Below are positions 26,415-35,509 of a DNA stretch of 35,818 nucleotides, piece by piece. Under the pieces are notes generated by a model. The model saw nothing but the letters and a program-made list of their open reading frames with translations, did no database searches and was not told the origin of the DNA. Within the stretch, counting starts at the first letter, position 1; every line of letters begins with the position of its first letter. The DNA comes from an uncultured Oscillospiraceae bacterium (GTDB lineage: Bacteria; Bacillota; Clostridia; Oscillospirales; Acutalibacteraceae). The stretch is from positions 1 to 35,818 of the forward strand of contig CASFRX010000064.1 in assembly GCA_949297075.1 (NCBI GenBank). The letters are read 5' to 3'. The position numbers and the translations under genes are program-made.

Positions 26415-28214
26415 GTGGCTGCAATTATTTCTTTTTTAAGCTCGTACAACAAGACAAGTACACTGGAAGAATATAAACTGCCTGACGGAAAAAGCATTTT
26501 AAAAGGTACCTTCACAAATGAAGTGCCGATAAATTATCTGATAAGCAGAGCAGTTGCAGAAAAAGAAAAGGACGAAAAAATCAAACTGATATTTATAGTT
26601 TCCAAGGTTGTATTTGAACATAAAAACCCTATAGAAATAGTTGAAAACGTTAAGGATGACAAAGGAAACATAATCAGCCGAAAAATAATACATTCATATA
26701 ACGGCAAGGACAACCAAGGAATAAGTCAATACGAATACTATTGCCAGTGGTTTGCCGAGTTAATGAATGCCAATGATTATAAAGGAATCAGGTGGGAGAT
26801 AGTTGCTGTACCGTATGATTATCGTAAGGATGATGTCAGTAATAATCCTCTCGGCGATCTTGAAATTGCAAATAATCTATATTTGAATATTTCACAGGCG
26901 ACAAAGACAGAAAAGAAAATTTATATAGATTACACGGGTGGTTTCCGTGATATGAATTATCTTGTTGCAACACTGATTCAGTACTTCAAAATAGCCGGAG
27001 AAAAATGTCAAAATATAGTGTACAGCGCTCAAAGCGGAACTCTGAAAGAGATTAACTACATATACAAAATCAATGAAATAATCCGAGGAGCAGATGACTT
27101 CGTTTCGACCGGCAATATTACTCAGTTGAAAAGCTTTTTTGAGCCGACAGCCGAAGAGACGAAAACAGCGGATCCACGGGTTTTAAAAATCATTAACAGT
27201 ATCGATAAATTTACGAAGGCATTAAGTATCAGTCAGCTCGATAAAATAGACGATTACAAAAGAGATGTTGAGGAAAGTATTTCTGAGTATGACAAAAACA
27301 GAATTTCTTCTGATTTGTATACAAATATTTTCACTCTTTTGTTTGACAAAATCAAAGAAAGTCTGCATATAGGTTCCGGTAAAAAATGGGGGTACATTGA
27401 AATTGTAGAATGGTGTGTTGATCATGGTTATTTGCAACAAGCGTTTACAATTTATGTTGAAAAAGTTCCTCAGATTTATCTGGATGCCGGAATAAAAGAA
27501 AAGCTACCTGAAAGTCGAGCCCAAAAGACTGATATGCAGCTCAGAGGAAAAAGTACCGAGAGTACGCTTTTTTATACTGAATTCTGGGATTCCTTCTGTG
27601 GCATCAGAAAAATTTTTGAAGAATTTGCAGAAAAAATAGAGGTAACATTTAAATCGTCTGATGATAAACGTTCTGTTTATAATAGGTTTATTTGCTACAA
27701 CATTGAGAAATCAGATGTTTTTTCTGATGAAGAGAAAGAATGTTTAGTGAATCTCAGAAAGGAAATTAAAGAGCATAATTTTGGTGAAGCATTTGATGAT
27801 TTCGGCGTTTATATTTCGCAGAAAAAATTAGAAGAGACTGAGGATAAAGAAGGTTTACTGTATACGACAGTTTTTTACGACTGTAAAAAGTTAGCTTATC
27901 AGCTGTTAAAGAAGTACAGCGGTACAGAGAAGATGAAATTGGCTGCTGTAAACAGACTGGACGCAAAATATTCTGCTTTGTCGTCGATTATGAGAATATA
28001 TCTTGCCGTGAAAATAATGAGAAATCATATGAGCCACGCAATCGGCGAAGGAAAGCCGCAAGAAAAAGCGGCTATCATAAAAGTTTTTGAACAAGAAGGG
28101 TTTCTTGAGCAAGCTTCGGTTAAAGATGTGTTCGGATATGACTATGCATTGGCGCTAATAAAAAAAGGTATTGAAATAACTAAGAATATCGAAAAAACAC
28201 CCTTGTTCCCTTGA
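26415..28214 (+). CDS. CARF-HEPN ribonuclease (Csx1/TM1812-like)
   Basis: A 599-aa ancillary effector of type III CRISPR. The N-terminal CARF domain, which senses cyclic oligoadenylate, carries the DxT[HG]G-type ligand motif as D172-Y-T-G-G-F-R178. The C-terminal HEPN domain has R-x4-H as RNHMSH (R536, H541), the RNase active site. The middle is a long helical region. Binding of cOA from Cas10 should switch on non-specific RNA cleavage. GTG start at 26415 behind GAGGAG; the ATG two bases earlier is out of frame and closes quickly. Whether it prefers cA4 or cA6 cannot be told. Confidence 0.88.
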   Translation: MAAIISFLSSYNKTSTLEEYKLPDGKSILKGTFTNEVPINYLISRAVAEKEKDEKIKLIFIVSKVVFEHKNPIEIVENVKDDKGNIISRKIIHSYNGKDNQGISQYEYYCQWFAELMNANDYKGIRWEIVAVPYDYRKDDVSNNPLGDLEIANNLYLNISQATKTEKKIYIDYTGGFRDMNYLVATLIQYFKIAGEKCQNIVYSAQSGTLKEINYIYKINEIIRGADDFVSTGNITQLKSFFEPTAEETKTADPRVLKIINSIDKFTKALSISQLDKIDDYKRDVEESISEYDKNRISSDLYTNIFTLLFDKIKESLHIGSGKKWGYIEIVEWCVDHGYLQQAFTIYVEKVPQIYLDAGIKEKLPESRAQKTDMQLRGKSTESTLFYTEFWDSFCGIRKIFEEFAEKIEVTFKSSDDKRSVYNRFICYNIEKSDVFSDEEKECLVNLRKEIKEHNFGEAFDDFGVYISQKKLEETEDKEGLLYTTVFYDCKKLAYQLLKKYSGTEKMKLAAVNRLDAKYSALSSIMRIYLAVKIMRNHMSHAIGEGKPQEKAAIIKVFEQEGFLEQASVKDVFGYDYALALIKKGIEITKNIEKTPLFP

Positions 28215-28242
28215 GTTAATGTAGAAATCGGAGGAAAAACGA

Positions 28243-29646
28243 ATGATGGAGTATAATTATTGTTTAGCTTTATATGATTTCGCTTCAAAGCAGGAGTTTA
28301 TTTACAGAACTTCGAAAATCAGAGAGATTTCAGGTGCTTCAGCGTTGCTGGCTGGAATTTTTAAGAAATTCCCGAAAATGCTTGGCGATAAGGTTAATAT
28401 GAAATACGATTTTGACCAATCGTTTACACTTGAGGGTTTTGCTGAAAGTAACATTGATGCTGAGGCTCTGTATGATGGTGGCGGAAGCTTGATGGTTCTT
28501 TTTAAATCAAAGGACAAGTATATTGAAGCTAATCGATTGATTTCGGAGAACATATTGATAAATTATCCTTCACTATCTTTAATCGTTTGTTGTGCACCCT
28601 TTGGCGGTAACTTCAAAGAGGACAGGGCTGCTCTGTATGCTGAGAGCAACAAAAGAAAAAACTTTTATCCGGCAAGTGACCTTTCTGCTGTTACACCTAT
28701 GTCACAGATTGATCCTATGACGTTTTTGCCTGTGACTCGAAAAAAGGCTTATCCTTATGAGCAGTCACTTTCGGCAGACAGGGTTGCAAAACAAAGCCAT
28801 TTTAATCCTAAAGAAGAGGATAAGCTGGAAAATCTGGAGGGCATGACCGCAGTAATTTATATAGACGGTAATGCTATGGGTCAAAGACTGAAGAAATGTG
28901 AGAGCGAAGATTATAATAACGGGGTGGCAATGCTCAGGAGCTTTTCTGAAAATGTCAACAGATTGTTTGTTGTTGAACCACTTAAAGCTATATCCGAAGC
29001 TGTAGGGGATACCGGTTACCGTCAAGTAATCGGCGGCGGTGATGAAATAACAATTATTTGTAAGGCTGAAAAAGCTTGGGAACTCGTTTGTAAGTATTTT
29101 GAAATATTAAGAAGAGAGCCGCTGGAAATAACCAATGCAGAAGGTGTGGTTGTTGATAAGAGTGAGTGTAACTCTTGTGCAGGTATAGCAGTCTTCCATT
29201 CCAAAATGCCCTTCAGTATTGCTTATGAAATTGCTGAGGCTGCGTGTGAATCAGCTAAAGAAAAATCACGTATCGACAATAAAGATTATGTTGATTTTTA
29301 TTTCTGCCATGCCGGTGTAACAAATGATTTTAAAACTCTCAGAGAAGCTGAGCAAAAGCATGCTACAGCAAGGCCTTATAGCGTTAGTGAAGCAATAGAA
29401 ATCTTTACGGAGAAGGCTCCTGTTTTGCAGAATGCAGAGCGGTCTAATGTGAAATCTCTGGGTAGTGCCGCACAGGAAAGTTACGAACGTTATTTGTTGG
29501 AGGTAAAGCGCGTCAATGCTTATTTACCTCAGGGGTCGCAAAAACTTATGGGTACAGAAGAGGAAATGAAAGTAATATACGATATGGCTGAGTTTTATGA
29601 TCTTTGGTTTACAAAGGAGGGTAAAACAAATGAAAAAGATTCTTGA
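28243..29646 (+). CDS. cas10: Compact Cas10-like protein (palm domains, no HD domain)
   Basis: A 467-aa large subunit of the type III effector, half the usual size. N-terminal ALYDFASKQEFIYRTSKIRE followed by ISGAS is the Cas10/Cmr2 signature near palm 1. Palm 2 has VIYIDGNAMG (D208) and VIGGGDEITII (GGDE at 265-268), the metal site for making cyclic oligoadenylate or SAM-AMP. GGDE replaces the common GGDD; GGDE is active in diguanylate cyclases, so activity is plausible. There is no N-terminal HD nuclease and no four-Cys zinc finger between the palms. The ATG (or the next one, 3 bp on) follows GGAGG; the end overlaps the next gene by 17 bp. Confidence 0.85.
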   Translation: MMEYNYCLALYDFASKQEFIYRTSKIREISGASALLAGIFKKFPKMLGDKVNMKYDFDQSFTLEGFAESNIDAEALYDGGGSLMVLFKSKDKYIEANRLISENILINYPSLSLIVCCAPFGGNFKEDRAALYAESNKRKNFYPASDLSAVTPMSQIDPMTFLPVTRKKAYPYEQSLSADRVAKQSHFNPKEEDKLENLEGMTAVIYIDGNAMGQRLKKCESEDYNNGVAMLRSFSENVNRLFVVEPLKAISEAVGDTGYRQVIGGGDEITIICKAEKAWELVCKYFEILRREPLEITNAEGVVVDKSECNSCAGIAVFHSKMPFSIAYEIAEAACESAKEKSRIDNKDYVDFYFCHAGVTNDFKTLREAEQKHATARPYSVSEAIEIFTEKAPVLQNAERSNVKSLGSAAQESYERYLLEVKRVNAYLPQGSQKLMGTEEEMKVIYDMAEFYDLWFTKEGKTNEKDS

Positions 29647-31651
29647 GATAAAGTTACTTTCAGATCTTTGCGTTGGTGTCGGAAAACATTTTGCAGCTAC
29701 AATAGATCTCGATACAGCTACTGATAAATATGGCATACCATATATTCCATCAAGACGATTAAAGGGTTGCATGCGTGAGGTGGCTCAAATGATTGGCATC
29801 AGTGCGGAGAAAATCGATGCAATCTTTGGTAAAAGCGGCTCAGAAAAGCCCGGATCACTGTGTTTGAATGACGCAAGAATAGAAAACTATACTTCTGCTG
29901 TTCAAGAACTTGAAACGGCAGAAATAATCAACCCTGCAGTTGTTACGGAGCTGTTTTGCTCGGTGCGAGGGGAGACAGCTGTAGAGAAGGATACTGCAAA
30001 GAAAGGAACTTTGAGATTTATAAGAGTTGTAAACAAGGTTTCACCAATCGATTTGCAACCTATGAAGTTTGTAGCGGAAATAGAGTTTGATGACAGCTTA
30101 GAGACTGATATTACAAATATATGCAACGGCCTTAGAAATATTGGATATCACCGTAACAGAGGCTTGGGTGCCGTTTCGTGCAGGCTTATTGAAAGTAAAG
30201 AGAGTTTTGAACTTAATGATTTTGAGTTTGAAGACGATGAAGAATATGAATTCATCTATCTTGCAGAACTTCAGAATGACATAATGCTTCCCTCAAACGA
30301 TGCAAATAATACTTTGGATTTTGTTCCGGGCACTGCAGTTATGGGTGCTTTGGCTTCAAAATACAACGGCTCAGATTTTAACGATGTTTTTCTTTCGGGT
30401 AAAGTTCGATTTGGAAATCTTTATATTTCCGACAAAAACGGAACCGATTATATTCCAACGCCTAGATTTTTGGCCAAAATAAAAGTTCCAGTAAGCAATA
30501 GCGACAAAGGCGTAAAGAATCTTATTGCAGATAATGACAAAAGAGTATTAGGGGAAGACATTCCGCAATACAAAGTATTGAAAAAAGGATATGTTAATTC
30601 AGTGCACGGTTATAAAAAGCCCAAGGTTAAGGTTGTATATCACAATGCTGTTTGTGAAGGCGGAGAAGGGCTTTATACACAACACTGTTTATGTAGCGGA
30701 CAATTTTTTAAAGGGTCAGTTACCGCAAGCGGAAGTTTGATGAAAAAGATTTATCCGTTGTTCGCAAGCGGTACAATTTCTTTTGGCAGAAGTAAAACAG
30801 CTCAGTATGCCCGTTGTAAAATCCACCCTCAGATTCCTGTAAAATGTTCGGCGGATACAGTTGCGTTATCGGCCGGTCAGACGGCTGCTTATGTATGTGA
30901 ATCAGATGTCGTTTTGACTAACGAAGCAGGTGTGTTTACGACGGATATATCTGCACTGATTGCAGGTGTGGGCTTGCCGAGTGAGATCAAAATTCGTAAA
31001 GAAACAAGTATTGCTACAAAAACGGTGTCAGGTTATAATGCGAAATGGAATCTTAAAAAACCGCAGTTCCCCGTCATCTGTGCAGGTAGTGTGATTGTTT
31101 TTGTTACCGAAGAAGTTGAGATTAAAAATGCTGTAATGTATATCGGTGAAAAAACGAACGAAGGCTTTGGAAAGGTCAGGCTTCTGCCTGATGCTGCAAA
31201 ATTTGCTACAGATAGCTTTGAGCCCGAAGACAATTTAGCTTCGGCTTCGGGCGATTTACTGGTTTCAAAGATAGAAATGAGAAAGCTTGATGACAGAATT
31301 ATTGAAAAGGCGATATGCAACTGTCAAGAATTAGGCTTTGAAAAAAGAACAGTGCTTAACTCTTCTCAGGTTGGCAGATTGTTGCTTATGTGCAAACAAT
31401 CTGTTGATTACTCTGATTTTGAAAGTAGAGTTAATAGTATAAAAACAGATTCTGTCCGGGACACAGCAGAAAAGCTTTTGGGTAAATCAAAGATTGAATT
31501 GATCATACACGAGATAAGTGAGGGCACTTGTTTTGAAGAAATGTTAACTGACTCTTCAAACAGAGATGAAGCTTTGGTGTGGAGCAAGCAGAAAAAGTAC
31601 ATACTTACATTTCTGACTGTTGCAAAATACAGATTGAAGGAGGCTAAATGA
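29630..31651 (+). CDS. csx10: Large RAMP protein: Cas7-like domain fused to Csx10/Cas5-like domain
   Basis: About 673 aa, starting at the ATG at 29630 (AAGGAGG upstream); an earlier in-frame ATG is inside the Cas10 gene without a site. The first ~190 residues look like a Cas7-type RAMP: GIPYIPSRRLKGCMREVA, then RNRGLGAV. A second RAMP part, from about residue 225, has the Csx10 pattern: TLDFVPGTAVMGALASKY, FLSGKVRFGNLYIS, PTPRFLAKIK, and then GRSKTAQYARCKI. Csx10 is the Cas5-like subunit typical of subtype III-D. The C-terminal ~110 residues are helical and unassigned. Overlaps cas10 and the next RAMP gene (ATGA). Confidence 0.75.
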   Translation: MKKILEIKLLSDLCVGVGKHFAATIDLDTATDKYGIPYIPSRRLKGCMREVAQMIGISAEKIDAIFGKSGSEKPGSLCLNDARIENYTSAVQELETAEIINPAVVTELFCSVRGETAVEKDTAKKGTLRFIRVVNKVSPIDLQPMKFVAEIEFDDSLETDITNICNGLRNIGYHRNRGLGAVSCRLIESKESFELNDFEFEDDEEYEFIYLAELQNDIMLPSNDANNTLDFVPGTAVMGALASKYNGSDFNDVFLSGKVRFGNLYISDKNGTDYIPTPRFLAKIKVPVSNSDKGVKNLIADNDKRVLGEDIPQYKVLKKGYVNSVHGYKKPKVKVVYHNAVCEGGEGLYTQHCLCSGQFFKGSVTASGSLMKKIYPLFASGTISFGRSKTAQYARCKIHPQIPVKCSADTVALSAGQTAAYVCESDVVLTNEAGVFTTDISALIAGVGLPSEIKIRKETSIATKTVSGYNAKWNLKKPQFPVICAGSVIVFVTEEVEIKNAVMYIGEKTNEGFGKVRLLPDAAKFATDSFEPEDNLASASGDLLVSKIEMRKLDDRIIEKAICNCQELGFEKRTVLNSSQVGRLLLMCKQSVDYSDFESRVNSIKTDSVRDTAEKLLGKSKIELIIHEISEGTCFEEMLTDSSNRDEALVWSKQKKYILTFLTVAKYRLKEAK

Positions 31652-32934
31652 AAGTGAAAAACAGAGTGTATTATAAAATTGATATCGAACTGATTTCGCC
31701 TCTCTCTGTCGGCTCCGGTGAAAATGCCCAGACGGATAAGGATGTTATTGTTGATAGCTTAGGAAATCCGTTTATTCCTGCAACTGCAATTGCAGGCGTG
31801 TTAAGAAGTTATATCAAGAAGAAAAATCAAATAACAGCAGATAATATTCCGCTTGACAATGCTATCTTTGGTTACATTTCTTCAGAATGGTTAACTGAAG
31901 ATGAAAAGAATTATTCAGAAAAGCCGAGTTGTATAAGAGTTTATGATGCTTGCTGTACTGACGGAACCACTTGTTGTATTACTACACGTGACAGCGTTAA
32001 GCTTGAAAAAAAGATAGCGGTAGAAGGTGCAAAGTTTGATATGGAAGTGGTTGAAACCGGTGCAATGTTTACCGGCTATATCGAATTGCTTTCCGATGAG
32101 ACATGGTGTGTTAATGCTGTAGAAGAAGCTTTGGCGGCTGTTCACATAGGCAAAGTTTCTGTTGGTTCAAAAACAAGCCGTGGTTATGGTAGACTTGGCT
32201 TGGCTGTTAAAAAACGAGTTATTTCAGATGTTCAAGAGTGGCTTGAGTTTAGAATGTTTGATGATGAGGCTTGGATCGAGGCAGATGCAGTAGATCTTGA
32301 TAACAGAGCGGAAAAGTTTGAATTTACTGCACAGCTGGAGCTTGTTGGCGGTATTTCGGTAAGAAAGTATACGACAACTGTCAGCGATAACGGTGAAAGT
32401 ATGCCTGATTATCAGTCTTTGGCGCTGGAATCAAATTCAGATGCTGTGGTAATACCCGGAACATCATGGGCCGGTGCATTTAGGAGCAGGTTTTCTGAAG
32501 TTGTTGATTTAACTACGGTTAAAAGCGTGTTTGGTGATGTTGAACCTAAAACAAATTTCACGCAAAAGTCTAAGATTATGTTCGGTGAGAGTGTTTTTTC
32601 TGGAGGTACTTATAAAATCTCTACACGAAATGCCATTGACAGATTTTCCGGTGCAACAAAAGACGGTGTCTTATACACTGAAAAAACATATTATTACGGT
32701 TCTACAGAGCTGAATATCTCTTTTACAGATAAGCCGAATAAAAATGTTTTATGGGCTTTAGGCGTTTGCTTGGCTGATTTGCATAACGGTTTTCTTGCCG
32801 TAGGCGGTCTGACATCTGTCGGAAGGGGTCTGTTTAAAATTGCATCGTTAGATCTTAACGGCAAAAAATTAAATCTTGACAATATAGAAGAAGGAAATAT
32901 CGATGAATGGGTCGAGGAGGTGTACGGTGCATGA
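31648..32934 (+). CDS. Fused double Cas7-like (Csm3-type) RAMP protein
   Basis: This 428-aa protein carries two RAMP repeats. The first has ELISPLSVGSGENAQTDKD, FIPATAIAGVLRSYI (about 42) and SRGYGRLGLAV (about 177). The second has VIPGTSWAGAFRSRF (about 268), KSVFGD, NAIDRFSGAT and GLTSVGRGLFKI (about 386). Each repeat has the G-rich loop that binds crRNA, so one chain would supply two backbone positions. The D in DKDVIVD near the N-terminus is a candidate for the Csm3-type RNA-cleaving Asp. Fused Cas7 subunits are common in III-D. The start overlaps the previous stop by 4 bp. Confidence 0.82.
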   Translation: MKVKNRVYYKIDIELISPLSVGSGENAQTDKDVIVDSLGNPFIPATAIAGVLRSYIKKKNQITADNIPLDNAIFGYISSEWLTEDEKNYSEKPSCIRVYDACCTDGTTCCITTRDSVKLEKKIAVEGAKFDMEVVETGAMFTGYIELLSDETWCVNAVEEALAAVHIGKVSVGSKTSRGYGRLGLAVKKRVISDVQEWLEFRMFDDEAWIEADAVDLDNRAEKFEFTAQLELVGGISVRKYTTTVSDNGESMPDYQSLALESNSDAVVIPGTSWAGAFRSRFSEVVDLTTVKSVFGDVEPKTNFTQKSKIMFGESVFSGGTYKISTRNAIDRFSGATKDGVLYTEKTYYYGSTELNISFTDKPNKNVLWALGVCLADLHNGFLAVGGLTSVGRGLFKIASLDLNGKKLNLDNIEEGNIDEWVEEVYGA

Positions 32935-33386
32935 GTAACATAATGAATGAACAGCAGCTTGTTGAAAAGTTGCGTAGTTTTAGTGACAGATATATTCTTG
33001 CTATCCGGACCGATAAAGCCGACTTTGAAACCCATATAGACAGTGCTGACAATCTGCTTGAAGTACGAGCTTTTAATGAAAACGGTGAGTTTAGAGCATA
33101 CCGCAGCCTGGTGGGTGACGAATTCAAAGTGCGTGAAATTGACGGTAACGACGGCACATATGCCGACGGTTATTTTGACGAAAGACATTATCTTGATATA
33201 GATACTGCTAAAACAGATAAAATGGATGACGGATTTGTTTACACGACCGGGGGTGGCAGATTTACAATGCCTGCTTCAGCAGGTAAATTGTTGAAGGTAA
33301 GATACTATTATATGTTTGATGAAGACGGCATAGCACGCAAGTACGATTGGCGTCTCGTCGGTTTTACGGATAAGGAGGGTGAGTAA
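32931..33386 (+). CDS. csx19: Csx19-like type III-D small protein
   Basis: A 151-aa protein starting at the ATG at 32931 with GAGGAGGTG correctly spaced; it overlaps the previous stop (ATGA). The pattern of YILAIRTDKADFE, EVRAFNENGEFRAYRS, a YFDERHYLDID block and the end RYYYMFDEDGIARKYDWRLV fits Csx19 (TIGR03984-like), a subunit found next to csx10 in III-D loci; the match is from memory of that family and is weak at residue level. No catalytic motif is seen. Cas11-like small-subunit function is one possibility. Its stop codon overlaps the start of the next gene. Confidence 0.6.
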   Translation: MSNIMNEQQLVEKLRSFSDRYILAIRTDKADFETHIDSADNLLEVRAFNENGEFRAYRSLVGDEFKVREIDGNDGTYADGYFDERHYLDIDTAKTDKMDDGFVYTTGGGRFTMPASAGKLLKVRYYYMFDEDGIARKYDWRLVGFTDKEGE

Positions 33387-34096
33387 TGGCGAGACTGTAT
33401 CCTGATGATAATAATAAATTTATTAACCCTTACAACTTTATTTCGCTAACCTCTGAGGTTGAAAGAAAACAGGAAGAATACGGTGCGGAAGAAAGAACCT
33501 TGACCGGGTATATATCCTGCAAGATGAGAGTTGCCGATATGCTGGCTCTGCCTGACAGAAGTGCTGAGGATAAAAACAAGCCCGGCCACTTCGACTTTTA
33601 TAAAATCGACGACAAGCCCGTTATTCCCGGCAGCGAAATAAGAGGCTGCATAAGGTCTGTTTACGAGGCAGTAACCAAAAGTTGTTTGTCGGTAATAAAC
33701 AACAATATTCTTTCTGGCCGTCTGATGAGCCCCGAAAACGACATACAGCCCGGCATATTAATGCACGAAAATAACGAATGGGTAATATACGAGGCTGAAA
33801 AGCTTGCAAATGAAGGTGCGGAAAGGGCGGTTCTGGAAAGAGAATGGCGTGACTTTTTCGGAAAAGACTTCAAAAAGACATATTTCTATATCCGTTCAAA
33901 TAAGCCTGCTTATAAGTGTACGAGAGAAGATATAGAAAGGTTTAAAAACTTGCTCGATATATATATTGAAAACAGCAAGAGCGATAAAAAATCTGAAGCT
34001 AAGAAATATTGTGAAATTCTGAATGAAATGAAAAAAGCAATAGCTAAAAAAACTGTATCCCTGTCTTCTATAAATTGGATGATGACGACGAGCTGA
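33386..34096 (+). pseudogene. TIGR03986-like RAMP, 5' part of a frameshifted gene
   Basis: The frame starts at an ATG behind AAGGAGGGTGAG and encodes the N-terminal part of a RAMP: FINPYNFISLTSEVERKQ, VIPGSEIRGCIRSVYEAVTK. This matches the start of the TIGR03986 group, which is normally 600-700 aa in one chain. The frame passes through an A7 run (34046-34052) and then reads 14 codons of nonsense to a TGA at 34096. Adding one A (or a -1 slip) at that run gives AKKNCIPVFYKLDDDDEL and continues directly into the next frame. So this is one gene of about 634 codons split by a frameshift, or one expressed by slippage. Confidence 0.75.
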
Positions 34097-35289
34097 GCTA
34101 TTTTTCACCTGCTCAGATTTCGCGCCGAGTATTTAAAAATACGGTAACCAAGCTTCTCGGTCCGCACGCTAATGATTGCGGCAAGGGCAACGGTTACTGC
34201 CCCGCCTGCCGAATTTTCGGCACGCTCGGCAACGATAAGCCCAAGCAGTACCCGCTTGCTTCAAGGGTCAGATTCAGCGATGCAACGGCTAACGATAAAA
34301 TCAGAATTAACGACAGCTACATTAATTTCCCCGAGCTGTCTGCACCCAAAATCACGTCCGTTGAGTTCTACTCGTCAAAAGGCGACCTGCAAACCAACGT
34401 GCGTCAGTGGACTTACGATGATTACGGTGTTACTCTCAACGGCAGAAAGTTTTACTATCACAGCACGCCTAAACGGGAAAAAGAGCTCGGCGAAAGATCG
34501 ATTGCTACAAAGCCGGTTTGTGCAAGCGAGGGTGGCGAGTTTTCGTTCAAGGTTTATTTTGATAAAATAAGCTTATCAGAGCTTGTGAAGCTTCTGTGGG
34601 TTTTAACTGTTGGTGAGAATGATCCGCAAAGCAGGATGATGCATAAGCTCGGCTACGGCAGACCCGTAGGCTATGGCAGTGTTAAAATTACCGTTGATGA
34701 GGTTGTTGAGCACAGCATAGGAAACGGAACTTATAATCTCTCGTATAAGAGCTTTTCCGATTACGGCGTAAGCGATGCCGCTTTTGCGGAAAAAGAAGCT
34801 CTTGCCAAGTTTAAACTGATTGCAAATTATGATTATGTCAGCGGACAGAAGGTGTCATACCCGGTTGCTGATACAAAAAATCTCAATGACAAAAATCCGA
34901 CAGCTCATTTTCATTGGTTTGTCGGAAACCGCCGCTTCGGTGAATTTAAATATGTATTGCCGAAGCTGACAACTGACCCTAGGGCGTTGAGCTTGCCTGC
35001 TATGGTGGGTAGCTTATCAAACTATTCACAAGACAATCAAGGTCAACAAGGCAAACAGCGTAACGGAAACAACGGTTACAAAGGCTTTGACTTCAGCAAG
35101 TTTGTTATGGGGTGCGAGTATGTAGCAACGGTTACCGGTATCAAAAACGACAAATTTGTTTGGATTGAAGTTGAAGGAGAGAGGACAAGTGTTTTTGGTA
35201 AGCTTAAAAAAGGCGATGTAATTAAGGTTATTTATAAAGGTAAAAACCAAAAAGACGATAAGTTCCCTCGTTTTGAAGTGGCCAAGTGA
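34075..35289 (+). pseudogene. TIGR03986-like RAMP, 3' part, with C-terminal OB-like module
   Basis: Continuation of the previous gene in the -1 frame; the coding match begins upstream at about 34051 (IPVFYKL), so the TTG at 34075 is unlikely to be a real start and has no ribosome site. Visible are YFSPAQISRRVFKN, NGYCPACRIFGTLGN (the CPACR-FG signature of the family), KLGYGRPVGYGSVKI (G-rich loop), then a Gln/Asn/Gly linker (DNQGQQGKQRNGNNGY) and a final ~60 residues with beta-strand pattern (YVATVTGIKNDKFVWIEVEG, LKKGDVIKVIYKG) resembling an OB/S1 RNA-binding fold. It ends before a terminator. Confidence 0.75.
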
Positions 35290-35311
35290 GGCGACACATT
35301 AAAATAAAACT

Positions 35312-35359
35312 AACCGTTTCGCATAGTGTTTATGAACAACATTATGTGAAGCGGTTTTT
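35312..35359 (+). terminator. Terminator of the CRISPR effector operon
   Basis: AACCGTTTCGCATA (35312-35325) pairs with TATGTGAAGCGGTT (35343-35356) with wobble pairs, followed by a T-run. Confidence 0.8.
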
Positions 35360-35393
35360 GGTATATTATATATGGAATTTGTTGGCAGATTTT

Positions 35394-35427
35394 AAAGCCG
35401 CTTACTGAACACGGTGAGCGGCTTTTG
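35394..35427. terminator. Second hairpin between the convergent cas operon and CRISPR array
   Basis: AAAGCCGCTTAC (35394-35405) pairs with GTGAGCGGCTTT (35414-35425), one wobble; TTTT follows on the plus strand. It lies on the distal side of the array and could terminate either transcript. Confidence 0.65.
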
Positions 35428-35509
35428 TCGTGCATAATTGTAAATTGATTTCACTGGAAGGGTGAGGTAGGGTTGTAGGGAAAGGATTATTATGGCAACT
35501 TTAGAGATT

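Noticed and set aside
34075..34077. TTG at 34075 as a genuine start of a separate RAMP gene
   Set aside because: No ribosome site, and family-like residues continue upstream in that frame to about 34051.
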